From CAZNVG01 sp964576475 (lineage in GTDB: Bacteria; Patescibacteriota; Saccharimonadia; Saccharimonadales; CAZNVG01), in contig CAZNVG010000001.1 in NCBI GenBank assembly GCA_964576475.1, positions 35,799 through 99,798 on the forward strand: 64,000 bases of DNA. Direction: 5' to 3'. Shown here piece after piece: positions 52,097 through 60,096 of the stretch. The notes under the pieces were generated by a model. The model was not told the DNA's origin, ran no database searches, and worked only from the letters and a program-made list of their open reading frames with translations. Each line of letters begins with the position of its first letter. Position 1 is the first letter of the stretch. A program made the translations under genes and the position numbers.

Positions 52097-52402
52097 ATGG
52101 GTGAATTCCTGTACTTTGACGGGATTAAAGACCTGATAGCTCCCGTCAGATCAACTGACCGAGAGCCATCATATGTAACTCTTCACCGTAACGTACCTCA
52201 CTGTCCGACATGTCCGTTACTTACACTTTGTCGAGTAGAACTCGATGCAATATCGCTAGGCGATGCTTGTACAGACACAAGCAATCAGTTGGAACGTGTT
52301 GTATGTCTAGCGGAGAATCAAGTATCTGCAAATGTAGTTGCAAATAGCATGACAATTGAAGCGAATCATACGAACGCCGGAATAAATAACGAACTAAATT
52401 AA
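52097..52402 (+). CDS. Small Cys-rich hypothetical protein between rpsG and fusA
   Basis: 101 residues from ATG at 52097, 4 nt after the rpsG stop; no strong Shine-Dalgarno. Five cysteines (36, 39, 45, 58, 70) include HCPTCPLLTLC, a CxxC that could bind a metal. The first 25 residues are acidic/aromatic, and the C-terminal third is polar and Asn-rich. No family recognised. It fills the 324-bp gap between rpsG and fusA almost exactly, in the operon direction, which favours a real gene, but it could be a non-coding spacer with a chance frame. Confidence 0.5.
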   Translation: MGEFLYFDGIKDLIAPVRSTDREPSYVTLHRNVPHCPTCPLLTLCRVELDAISLGDACTDTSNQLERVVCLAENQVSANVVANSMTIEANHTNAGINNELN

Positions 52403-52416
52403 CGTAGGGACTAATA

Positions 52417-54501
52417 ATGGCAGCAAGTAAAACTCCACTCGACAAAATTCGTAACGTCGGAATCATCGCGCACATCGATGCAGGCAAAACAACCACAACT
52501 GAGGCTATTCTGTATCGAACCGGATTAAAGCACAAAATTGGTGCAGTACATGAAGGCGAGACGACAACTGACTGGATGGCGCAAGAACGAGAGCGTGGTA
52601 TCACTATTACTTCTGCTGCTGTTTCAAGCTACTGGAAAGGTCATCAGATCAACATCATCGACACGCCAGGACACATTGACTTCACCGTAGAAGTTGAACG
52701 AAGTCTCCGTGTATTAGATGGAGCCGTCACCGTATTTGATGGCAAGATGGGTGTAGAGTCGCAGTCTGAAACTGTTTGGCGTCAAGCCGACAAGTACGGA
52801 GTGCCTCGTGTTTGTTTCATTAACAAGATCAACCAAACTGGTGGAGATTTCTACAAATCACTCGATTCAATACACACTCGACTCAGTCGCAAAGCGTTCC
52901 CAATTCATCTTCCAATTGGCTTTGAGCAAGAGATCAATGGTGTTATCGACCTTATCACTATGAAGTCCTACACCTACAAAGAGTTCACAGACAAAGAGCT
53001 CATTGAGGGCGAAGTACCAGAAGACATGCTTGAGAAAGCAACACGATACCGTAGCTTGCTTATCGAAGCTGCCGTTGAAGCTGATGACGACTTGATGATG
53101 AAGTATCTAGAAGAGGGCGAAGAATCGCTCTCTCCAGACGAGATCAAGCTTGCTGTTCGAAAAGCTGTACTAACTGGTGAGTTCTTTGCAGTTACTGGTG
53201 GCGATGGTCGCGGCGTTATCGTCGAGAAAGTTCTCGATGCAATGATTGAGCTACTACCAAGCCCAATAGATCGAGGTAGCGTATGGGGCACGCATCCTAA
53301 AACTGACGAGGAAATAGAACGAAAAGCTGATCCTGCTCAGCCGTTTGCAGCACTTGCTTTCAAAATCGCTACAGATCCATTTGTCGGTAAGCTCTGTTTC
53401 TTCCGCGTGTATTCTGGAAAACTTACTGCAGGAAGCTACGTCCTAAACAGCAGTACAGGGGTCAAAGAGCGCGTTGGTCGTATCGTGCGTATGCAGGCGA
53501 ATGACCGTGAAGACGTGAATGAAATCGAAGCTGGTGATATTGCGGCAATTGTAGGCCTCAAAGGAACTACAACAGGAAACACGCTCTGCGATGTCACTAC
53601 GCCGATAGTCCTGGAGTCTATTACATTCCCAGATCCTCCAGTATCCATCGCTATTGAGCCTGATACTAAAGCCGACCAGGAAAAGATGAGTATCGCCCTC
53701 CAGCGTCTGGCGGAAGAAGACCCAACATTCCGAATTCGTTCCGACGAAGAAACTGGTCAGACTATTATTTCAGGTATGGGTGAGCTTCATCTCGAAATTA
53801 TTGTCGATCGAATGCAGCGCGAATTCGGCGTCTCAGCACAAGTCGGCCAGCCACAAGTTGCCTACCGTGAATCTATCCGTAAAGATGCCGTCGAAATTGA
53901 AGGAAAGTTTGTCCGTCAGTCTGGTGGACGTGGTCAATACGGACACGTGTGGCTTCGACTCTCGCAGAACGAGCAAGGTAAGGGCTTTGAATTCATCAAC
54001 TCCATCAAGGGTGGTGTCGTTCCAAGCGAATACATCAAGCCTGTTGAAGAAGGTATCAAAGAAGCAATGGCGAACGGTGTTATCGCTGGATACCCAGTCG
54101 TAGACGTGAAGGCAGAACTCTATGACGGAAGCTATCACGACGTCGACTCCTCAGAAATGGCCTTCAAAATCGCAGGAAGCATGGCTCTACAAGAGGGCGT
54201 GCGCAAAGCGAACCCTGTTTTGCTTGAGCCGGTTATGAAAGTTGAAGTCGTAACCCCTGATGAATTCATGGGTGATGTTATCGGCGACCTTAACTCTAAG
54301 CGTGGACGAATTGAAGAAATGAGCGATCGAAGTGGCGTAAAAGTCATAGATGCGTTTGTGCCTCTAGCTGAAATGTTTGGTTACACCACAAATCTTCGTT
54401 CTATGACACAGGGTCGTGCCAGCTCTACTATGGAGCTCGATCACTACGCAGATGTACCTGGCAATGTCGCCGAGGCTGTCATCGCCAAGCGCGCCAAGTA
54501 A
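52417..54501 (+). CDS. fusA: Elongation factor G
   Basis: 694-residue translocase GTPase. G1 AHIDAGKTTTTE, G2/switch I with RGITITSA, G3 DTPGHIDF and G4 NKIN (variant of NKxD: NKINQTGGD) are present; domains II-V follow, ending in a domain V with QGRASSTMELDHYADVP. Start ATG with GTAGGGAC upstream. The normal bacterial G4 is NKMD; the Asn in place of Asp is read directly from the sequence as FINKINQTGGD, and GTP specificity there merits a look. Last gene before the tuf promoter. Confidence 0.97.
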   Translation: MAASKTPLDKIRNVGIIAHIDAGKTTTTEAILYRTGLKHKIGAVHEGETTTDWMAQERERGITITSAAVSSYWKGHQINIIDTPGHIDFTVEVERSLRVLDGAVTVFDGKMGVESQSETVWRQADKYGVPRVCFINKINQTGGDFYKSLDSIHTRLSRKAFPIHLPIGFEQEINGVIDLITMKSYTYKEFTDKELIEGEVPEDMLEKATRYRSLLIEAAVEADDDLMMKYLEEGEESLSPDEIKLAVRKAVLTGEFFAVTGGDGRGVIVEKVLDAMIELLPSPIDRGSVWGTHPKTDEEIERKADPAQPFAALAFKIATDPFVGKLCFFRVYSGKLTAGSYVLNSSTGVKERVGRIVRMQANDREDVNEIEAGDIAAIVGLKGTTTGNTLCDVTTPIVLESITFPDPPVSIAIEPDTKADQEKMSIALQRLAEEDPTFRIRSDEETGQTIISGMGELHLEIIVDRMQREFGVSAQVGQPQVAYRESIRKDAVEIEGKFVRQSGGRGQYGHVWLRLSQNEQGKGFEFINSIKGGVVPSEYIKPVEEGIKEAMANGVIAGYPVVDVKAELYDGSYHDVDSSEMAFKIAGSMALQEGVRKANPVLLEPVMKVEVVTPDEFMGDVIGDLNSKRGRIEEMSDRSGVKVIDAFVPLAEMFGYTTNLRSMTQGRASSTMELDHYADVPGNVAEAVIAKRAK

Positions 54502-54514
54502 GCCTCTGCCTCTC

Positions 54515-54543
54515 TTTACAAGAGGGGTAGGTTCGCATATACT
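54515..54543 (+). promoter_or_regulatory. Promoter of tuf
   Basis: TTTACA (54515-54520), a 17-bp spacer and TATACT (54538-54543). The -35 sits between the arms of a small dyad (CCTCT 54509-54513, AGAGG 54521-54525) with no T-run, so it is not a terminator. Gives tuf its own transcript of about 80-nt leader. Confidence 0.75.
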
Positions 54544-54554
54544 ATATCGGTAAC

Positions 54555-54584
54555 TCGTGCGAGGGCTATTTAGCCTATGCACGA
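54555..54584 (+). promoter_or_regulatory. Hairpin in the tuf leader
   Basis: TCGTGC (54555-54560) pairs with GCACGA (54579-54584), and an inner GGCT/AGCC stem (54564-54567 with 54572-54575) closes a 4-nt loop; 3-nt strands form an internal loop. It is close to the predicted RNA 5' end and may stabilise this abundant mRNA. Confidence 0.5.
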
Positions 54585-54628
54585 AAACATTACGAGAACA
54601 TAACTAATAATAAGGAGCCAACACTAAC

Positions 54629-55810
54629 ATGGCAGATTTTGACCGAAGCAAGCCACATGTCAACGTCGGTACTATGGGTCACGTCGACCACGGTAAGACT
54701 ACTTTGACGGCTGCAATTACCGCTGTCCTCGCGAAGAAACTTCCGAGCGACGTCAACAAACCTATTAAGTACGACGAAATCGACAACGCACCTGAAGAAA
54801 AAGCTCGTGGTATCACCATTGCTACTTCTCACCAGGAATATGAGTCAGAGAAACGTCACTACGCACACGTCGACATGCCAGGTCACGCCGACTACGTTAA
54901 GAACATGATTACTGGTGCAGCTCAAATCGATGGCGCTATCCTTGTTGTGTCAGCAGCTGACGGTCCAATGCCTCAGACACGTGAGCACGTTCTGCTTGCT
55001 AAGCAAGTTGGCGTTCCAAGCATCCTCGTCTTCCTTAACAAGATGGACATGGCTGACGAAGAACTCGTTGAGCTCGTTGAAATGGATGTTCGTGAACTAC
55101 TCGCTAAGTACGACTTCGACGAAGACGCACCGATCATCAAGGGTTCAGCTCTTAAAGCTCTTGAAGGCGATGCTAAGTACGAAGACGCTATTATGGAACT
55201 CGTCAAAGCTATGGACGATTACGTTCCAGAGCCAAAGCGCGATCTAGACAAGCCATTCCTAATGCCTATTGAGGACGTGTTCTCAATCAAAGGTCGTGGA
55301 ACTGTTGCAACTGGTCGTATCGAAACTGGTATCATCAAGATCAACGAAGAAGTTGAAATTGTTGGTATCAAAGACACGACTAAGTCTGTCGTGACTGGTG
55401 TTGAGATGTTCAAAAAGAACCTTGACCAAGGTCAAGCTGGCGACAATGTTGGTATCCTCCTCCGAGGTATCGAGCGTGAAGACATTGAGCGCGGACAAGT
55501 TCTTTGCAAACCAGGCTCAATCACTCCGCACACTGAATTCGACGCTGAAGTCTACATCCTCACAAAAGAAGAAGGTGGACGACACACACCATTCTTCAAA
55601 GGCTACAAGCCTCAGTTCTACTTCCGTACTACGGACGTAACTGGTGAAGTTGAGCTACCAGCTGACAAAGAAATGGTCATGCCAGGTGACACAATTACCT
55701 TTAAGGTAAAACTTCTTGCTCCAATTGCTATGGACCAGGGTCTCCGCTTCGCTATCCGCGAAGGTGGACGAACTGTTGGTGCTGGTGTTGTGACTAAGAT
55801 CAACAAATAA
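54629..55810 (+). CDS. tuf: Elongation factor Tu
   Basis: 393-residue GTPase that delivers aminoacyl-tRNA to the ribosome. GHVDHGKTTLTAAI, RGITIATSHQEYE, DMPGHADYVKNM and NKMDM are the G motifs; domains 2 and 3 complete. AAGGAG Shine-Dalgarno before the ATG. Monocistronic, with its own promoter and a strong terminator. The DCPGH box reads DMPGH here. Confidence 0.98.
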   Translation: MADFDRSKPHVNVGTMGHVDHGKTTLTAAITAVLAKKLPSDVNKPIKYDEIDNAPEEKARGITIATSHQEYESEKRHYAHVDMPGHADYVKNMITGAAQIDGAILVVSAADGPMPQTREHVLLAKQVGVPSILVFLNKMDMADEELVELVEMDVRELLAKYDFDEDAPIIKGSALKALEGDAKYEDAIMELVKAMDDYVPEPKRDLDKPFLMPIEDVFSIKGRGTVATGRIETGIIKINEEVEIVGIKDTTKSVVTGVEMFKKNLDQGQAGDNVGILLRGIEREDIERGQVLCKPGSITPHTEFDAEVYILTKEEGGRHTPFFKGYKPQFYFRTTDVTGEVELPADKEMVMPGDTITFKVKLLAPIAMDQGLRFAIREGGRTVGAGVVTKINK

Positions 55811-55831
55811 TCTAGCCAACTAGATTAGTCC

Positions 55832-55859
55832 AAGAGCTCCGAGTATTCGGAGCTCTTTT
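55832..55859 (+). terminator. Intrinsic terminator after tuf
   Basis: An 11-bp perfect stem, AAGAGCTCCGA (55832-55842) with TCGGAGCTCTT (55847-55857), a GTAT loop and a T-run. Its tail overlaps the -35 (TTGTTT, 55858-55863) of the next gene, whose -10 is CATAAT at 55881-55886, spacer 17. Confidence 0.92.
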
Positions 55860-55894
55860 GTTTATAGCTACATCTTTTGTCATAATAGGCGACT

Positions 55895-56386
55895 ATGGAA
55901 ATCATTGATACATCATGTAAAGGCTGCGGCTCGTGCTGTGAAGACGTTAAGCTACCGTTGACGGCAACAGAGGCACGTTACCTACACGAAGCCGGCACGG
56001 CGATGATTGAAATACTGCCCCCGTTAGTGGCTGATGAGGTTGACGAAGACGGGAATATCCATCGTGTTCCGTTTGATTGGTCGAAGAACACTGCCATGGT
56101 CCGTAGGCCAATCGATGCAGAGCCCGTCGACGAGGAAGAGATTGCCTTCTGGAATCGTATTGCCGACCAGGTCGAGACACTTAGGCCTGGAGATGGTTAT
56201 TACATGATTCTTGGTCGTTGCGCGTTCTTACTTGACGACAATAGCTGCGACGGCTATGAAGATCGGCCGCGAATCTGTCGCGACTTCAATGCTGGAGGTG
56301 AAAGCTGTAACACTATTCGTCTTCATTATGGAAAAACTCCGATAGTTATCACAAAAAAACCATCAGAGCTAAATCAAGCCGACTAG
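55895..56386 (+). CDS. YkgJ-family Cys cluster protein (zinc/iron-chelating domain)
   Basis: 163 residues with the CxxCxxCC signature: C8, C11, C14 and C15 in CKGCGSCC, then RCAFLLDDNSCDGYEDRPRICRDF and a last Cys in GESC. This arrangement defines the YkgJ/UPF0153 family of proposed metal-cluster proteins, often tied to ribosome or RNA modification contexts; function unproven. The promoter lies at 55858-55886 and the ATG is 8 nt after the -10, so the mRNA is likely leaderless. Confidence 0.88.
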   Translation: MEIIDTSCKGCGSCCEDVKLPLTATEARYLHEAGTAMIEILPPLVADEVDEDGNIHRVPFDWSKNTAMVRRPIDAEPVDEEEIAFWNRIADQVETLRPGDGYYMILGRCAFLLDDNSCDGYEDRPRICRDFNAGGESCNTIRLHYGKTPIVITKKPSELNQAD

Positions 56387-56510
56387 CTTCCTTTTTTGGT
56401 AGATTTATGCCATACTTACTATTGTAAATTAATCGCGATGACTAAAAGTCGCCGTGGGGACCTATATGTCGCCACTGGAGATGTTACATTGCACCAACAA
56501 GGAGTTACGC

Positions 56511-56849
56511 ATGGCTGAACCAAAAGCAGCAGAAGCAAAACCAACAAAACAGCGAATTCGCATTCGTCTAAAGGCATACGACCATAAAGTAATCGATCAG
56601 TCTGCTAAGCAGATTGTCGAGACAGCGCTACGTACGGGCGCGACAATCGCTGGGCCAATCCCACTACCAACTCGTAAAAGCACCTATACGGTCATAAAGA
56701 GCCCGCACGTCTTTAAAAAAGGTCGAGAACAGTTTGAAATGCGTGTTCACAAACGACTTATAGATATCAGCGAGCCTACACCTAAGACTATTGATAGTCT
56801 GATGAATCTTTCGCTCCCAGCTGGCTGCGACGCAGAAATCAAGATGTAA
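56511..56849 (+). CDS. rpsJ: 30S ribosomal protein S10
   Basis: 112 residues from the ATG at 56511, which follows AAGGAG by 6 nt; an upstream in-frame ATG at 56454 lacks such a site. KQRIRIRLKAYDHKVIDQSA, GPIPLPTRKSTYTVIKSPHV and MRVHKRLIDI are diagnostic. A short Lys/Ala/Glu N-terminal extension precedes the core. It is separated from rplC by a terminator and another gene, so it is not the head of the S10 operon here. A CATACT -10 candidate at 56411-56416 predicts a leader of about 95 nt. Confidence 0.97.
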   Translation: MAEPKAAEAKPTKQRIRIRLKAYDHKVIDQSAKQIVETALRTGATIAGPIPLPTRKSTYTVIKSPHVFKKGREQFEMRVHKRLIDISEPTPKTIDSLMNLSLPAGCDAEIKM

Positions 56850-56916
56850 GCTTTACCAGCTTTCAAGTTTGTGCTACATTAGTACTAAGCGAGCATGACT
56901 GACCGCTCAAACTTTA

Positions 56917-56949
56917 AATAACACCTCCTCAGTGGGGTGTTATTTTTTT
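56917..56949 (+). terminator. Intrinsic terminator after rpsJ
   Basis: AATAACACC (56917-56925) pairs with GGTGTTATT (56936-56944) and is followed by a T-run. Its tail overlaps the TTGTGC -35 (56948-56953) of the next gene. Confidence 0.88.
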
Positions 56950-56985
56950 GTGCAAACAAAATGCTTATGTCATACTGTTACTACA

Positions 56986-57258
56986 ATGGCAATAAGCAAA
57001 AAACGAAATACCAAAGCAACAAACGAATCGTCTGCAGCATATTTTCTTAAGATAATGATGTATTTTATCCTTGGAACGCTCTGGTTAAGAATAAATCGTG
57101 GCGGCAACGAATATGCCATACCTATCGGACTACCACTCGGTCTGCTTATAAACACTCATGAAAAGTTTCAAATTGACCGTAAAATCGAGATGGCAGTGTT
57201 AGTCGTCGCGACTTTCTTAAGTTTCTTTCTGCCACTCGGCCTAGTCGTCGCACTATAA
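56986..57258 (+). CDS. Small two-span membrane protein between rpsJ and rplC
   Basis: 90 residues from ATG 56986. Basic N-terminus (KKRNTK), a hydrophobic span at about 21-35, IPIGLPLGLLINTHEKFQIDRKIE, and a second span at about 68-90. Not recognised. Promoter TTGTGC-N17-CATACT (56948-56976), with the ATG 9 nt after the -10 and no Shine-Dalgarno. An upstream in-frame ATG at 56932 would overlap the terminator and promoter and is rejected. Confidence 0.7.
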   Translation: MAISKKRNTKATNESSAAYFLKIMMYFILGTLWLRINRGGNEYAIPIGLPLGLLINTHEKFQIDRKIEMAVLVVATFLSFFLPLGLVVAL

Positions 57259-57283
57259 TCACACATTTTCTGCCGCCTAACAG

Positions 57284-57312
57284 TTGACAGGGGTGAGCAA
57301 ACAAGCTAAACT
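57284..57312 (+). promoter_or_regulatory. Main promoter of the ribosomal protein operon (rplC onward)
   Basis: Consensus TTGACA (57284-57289), a 17-bp spacer and TAAACT (57307-57312), among the best -35/spacer matches in the window. The leader of about 109 nt includes a GGTCCAG...CTGG..ACC stem (about 57361-57381) that could serve autoregulation. Confidence 0.75.
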
Positions 57313-57427
57313 GCCTTGGTATCTATCGCATCGCTAACAGATGTGGTCGGTGAAATGAAAGGTCCAGAAATGCTGGAAACCATCATAAACACCGAAAATT
57401 TTTATGTAATAAGGAGTGGATACAGAC

Positions 57428-58045
57428 GTGAAAGCCCTACTGGGACGAAAAGTTGGCATGACGCAAATCATCGCAGAAGATGGTCGTGTTCGTGGTATCA
57501 CCCTTATTGACGCAACACCAAGTGTTGTGACCCAGATTAAGACCAACGACATTGATGGTTATACTGCAGTGCAAATCGGCTTCGAAACTGCCAAGCACCC
57601 GAGCAAACCACAAGTCGGGCATAACGCTAAGCACGCAAAAGCTGACAAAGCACCAAAAGTCGTCCGTGAAGTCCGTACAGAATTAGAACTGACTCCAGGG
57701 ACGACTATTGATGTATCGACTTTTGAAGTCGGTGATAAAGTGCATGTTACAGGTACGAGCAAGGGTAAGGGATTCGCCGGTACTATTAAGCGCCATAACT
57801 TTATGCGTTCTCGCAAAACACACGGTGGAAACGGAAACGTCCGTAAGCCAGGCTCAATCGGCTCTATGTATCCACAAAAAGTCTTTAAAGGTAAGCGCAT
57901 GGCAGGACAAATGGGATATGACCAAGTGACTGTCAAGAACCTCACCATTGCACTCGTCGATACAGAACTGAATGTTATTGGTATCGAAGGCGCAGTTCCC
58001 GGACCACGAAAAGGCATCCTGATGATCAAAGGAGTCAAGGTATGA
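57428..58045 (+). CDS. rplC: 50S ribosomal protein L3
   Basis: 205 residues from GTG 57428 (MKALLGRKVGMTQI), matching the normal L3 N-terminus. A GTG at 57416 is in frame but lies within the AAGGAG Shine-Dalgarno (57411-57416). GTSKGKGFAGTIKRHNF and the GSIGSMYPQKVFKGKRMAGQMG loop reaching the peptidyl-transferase centre are present. First gene of the operon; TGA overlaps the rplD ATG. Confidence 0.97.
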   Translation: MKALLGRKVGMTQIIAEDGRVRGITLIDATPSVVTQIKTNDIDGYTAVQIGFETAKHPSKPQVGHNAKHAKADKAPKVVREVRTELELTPGTTIDVSTFEVGDKVHVTGTSKGKGFAGTIKRHNFMRSRKTHGGNGNVRKPGSIGSMYPQKVFKGKRMAGQMGYDQVTVKNLTIALVDTELNVIGIEGAVPGPRKGILMIKGVKV

Positions 58046-58668
58046 GCACTGCAGCTTCGACAGCAAAAACACCAAAAGCAACGCTTCCTAAAGCAATTTT
58101 TGACGTAGAAATTAAAAACCACGAGCTTCTAAAGCTTGCGTACAACGCCTATCTTGCTGAAGCACGCTCTGCTGAAGCCCGAACTAAAACTCGCGGACTC
58201 ATTAGCGGAGGCGGTAAAAAGCCTTGGAAGCAAAAAGGTACCGGACGAGCACGTACAGGATCAACACGTAATCCAATTTGGCGTGGTGGCGGTATCACTT
58301 TTGGACCCACAGGTCACGAGAACTACACTATCAGCCTCAGCACAAAACAACGACGCCAGGCACTTCGACAAGCATTGTCACTAGCCGCACAGACAAAGCG
58401 CGTTACTAGTATTGCAACCTTTCCAGTCAAAAACGGCAAAACTAGCGAGATGGCAAAATTCCTAAGCGACAACGGTACCGACCGTGGAGCATTACTAGTA
58501 ACTAGTAGCAAATCTCCTGAACTCATCCGTGCAGTTAGCAATATACAAGGTACTGACGTAATCTCGGCCTCTCACCTCAGTGCGTACCGCGTACTTTGCG
58601 CGAACCACATCTTCATTGATGCTGACGCAGTGAAAGAACTTGAAACACGACTTGGAGCACTAGCATGA
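58042..58668 (+). CDS. rplD: 50S ribosomal protein L4
   Basis: 208 residues. The exit-tunnel loop with RTKTRGLISGGGKKPWKQKGTGRARTGSTR (read in parts) and the C-terminal alpha/beta domain are typical. ATGA overlaps at both ends give tight coupling with rplC and rplW. A short Ala/Thr/Lys N-terminal extension is present. In E. coli L4 represses this operon; whether it does so here is unknown. Confidence 0.97.
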   Translation: MSTAASTAKTPKATLPKAIFDVEIKNHELLKLAYNAYLAEARSAEARTKTRGLISGGGKKPWKQKGTGRARTGSTRNPIWRGGGITFGPTGHENYTISLSTKQRRQALRQALSLAAQTKRVTSIATFPVKNGKTSEMAKFLSDNGTDRGALLVTSSKSPELIRAVSNIQGTDVISASHLSAYRVLCANHIFIDADAVKELETRLGALA

Positions 58669-58997
58669 GCTTAGATCTACAAATTACGCCACGCGTTAGT
58701 GAAAAAGCATTTGCTATGAGCCAGGCCGACGGCAAGCAAGTTGTTATATTCAACGTACCCGTTACTGCAAACAAGCACGCAATCAAAGCTGCTGTTGAAG
58801 AACAATTTAAAGTTTCAGTTGTGAATATTAGAACTGCTCTACAAACCGGCAAAGCCATTCGCACTATTCGTCTTGGCAGCAAGCGCGGACGACCAGGCAT
58901 GGGTAAACGCGCCGATTCAAAGAAAGCTTACGTAACGCTTGCAGCTGATTCTCGAATCGCTGTGTTCGACGAACCTAAGAAAGAGGCTAAGAAATGA
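58665..58997 (+). CDS. rplW: 50S ribosomal protein L23
   Basis: 110 residues at the tunnel exit, where trigger factor docks. ITPRVSEKAFAMS at the N-terminus and the VSVVNIRTALQTGKAIR strand-loop region are recognisable. Overlaps rplD and rplB by 4 nt each. Confidence 0.96.
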   Translation: MSLDLQITPRVSEKAFAMSQADGKQVVIFNVPVTANKHAIKAAVEEQFKVSVVNIRTALQTGKAIRTIRLGSKRGRPGMGKRADSKKAYVTLAADSRIAVFDEPKKEAKK

Positions 58998-59830
58998 GTT
59001 TAACTACTTACAAGCCGACAACACCAGGACGTCGCGGCATGACGAGTCAAGATTTGACTCAGATTACAACCAACAAACCCCTGCGTTCACTTACCGTTAT
59101 CAAGAAACAAAAGTCTGGACGAAATAACTCAGGACGTATTACCGTACGACATCGCGGTGGCGGAGCTAAGCGCTTTTACCGAATTGTAAACTTCGGGCTA
59201 GCACCTGGTACAACTGCAGTCGTAGAGGCAATTGAGTACGATCCAAACCGAAGTGCACGAATTGCGCGCATCAAAGACTCTAACAACGTCTATCACTACG
59301 TACTTGCAGGCAAAAACTTTGAAGTAGGACAAAAGATTCAAAGTGGGGAAAAAGCCCCAATCGAAGACGGCAACCGATTGAAACTCAAAGATATTCCAGT
59401 CGGTAGCTCGATTAACAGTATCGAATTAACTGCGGGACGCGGCGCACAGATGGTACGAACTGCTGGTGGATCTGCACAGCTTATGAGCAAAGACGGCGAA
59501 TACGCACAGGTTAAACTTCCAAGTGGTGAAGTACGTCTTATTCATACTGAATGTACTGCAGCGCTAGGAGTAATTGGCAACGAGCAACATCAGAACATCA
59601 AGATTGGTAAAGCAGGACGAACCCGCAATATGGGTCGACGACCACAAGTTCGCGGTATTGTAATGAATGCAGTCGATCACCCTCACGGTGGTGGAGACGG
59701 TGGTTCGCATGGTGTTGGACGTAATCCAAAGACCCCATGGGGCAAGCCAACACTGGGCTACAAGACTCGTCGTCGCAAGAGTACTTCTGGATTTATCGTA
59801 AGAACTAGACACGAGGCGAAGAGGAGATAA
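58994..59830 (+). CDS. rplB: 50S ribosomal protein L2
   Basis: 278 residues. KSGRNNSGRITVRHRGGGAKR at the N-terminus (in parts), the SH3-like and OB-like core, and the NAVDHPHGGGDGG loop near the peptidyl-transferase centre with its conserved His. Normal length. Followed 2 nt later by rpsS. Confidence 0.98.
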   Translation: MSLTTYKPTTPGRRGMTSQDLTQITTNKPLRSLTVIKKQKSGRNNSGRITVRHRGGGAKRFYRIVNFGLAPGTTAVVEAIEYDPNRSARIARIKDSNNVYHYVLAGKNFEVGQKIQSGEKAPIEDGNRLKLKDIPVGSSINSIELTAGRGAQMVRTAGGSAQLMSKDGEYAQVKLPSGEVRLIHTECTAALGVIGNEQHQNIKIGKAGRTRNMGRRPQVRGIVMNAVDHPHGGGDGGSHGVGRNPKTPWGKPTLGYKTRRRKSTSGFIVRTRHEAKRR

Positions 59831-59832
59831 CT

Positions 59833-60096
59833 ATGAGCCGATCACTGAAAAAAGGACCATTTATAGACCCGAAGCTTGCAAAAAAAATTGCAGCGCTTAG
59901 CAATGACGACCGAACCATTATTAAAACATGGTCACGTTCAAGCACTATCTCACCAGATTTTGTCGGTAAAACACTCGCTGTTCACAATGGACGTGTCCAT
60001 GTACCAGTATTTGTTACTGAAAATATGGTTGGACACAAGCTCGGTGAATTTTCTCCAACTCGTAAGTATCGCTCACACACGAAAGGTAAGAAGTAA
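59833..60096 (+). CDS. rpsS: 30S ribosomal protein S19
   Basis: 87 residues of the 30S head. SRSLKKGPFIDPKL and KTWSRSSTISPDFVGKT are hallmark segments; VTENMVGHKLGEFSPTR closes the core. TAATG overlap with rplV. Confidence 0.98.
   Translation: MSRSLKKGPFIDPKLAKKIAALSNDDRTIIKTWSRSSTISPDFVGKTLAVHNGRVHVPVFVTENMVGHKLGEFSPTRKYRSHTKGKK

Noticed and set aside
54502..54530. Terminator between fusA and tuf
   Set aside because: The CCTCT/AGAGG dyad has no T-run and overlaps the tuf -35 element.
57559..58122. 187-codon open frame opposite rplC
   Set aside because: Antisense shadow of L3 and the rplD start; composition driven by the codon use of the sense gene.
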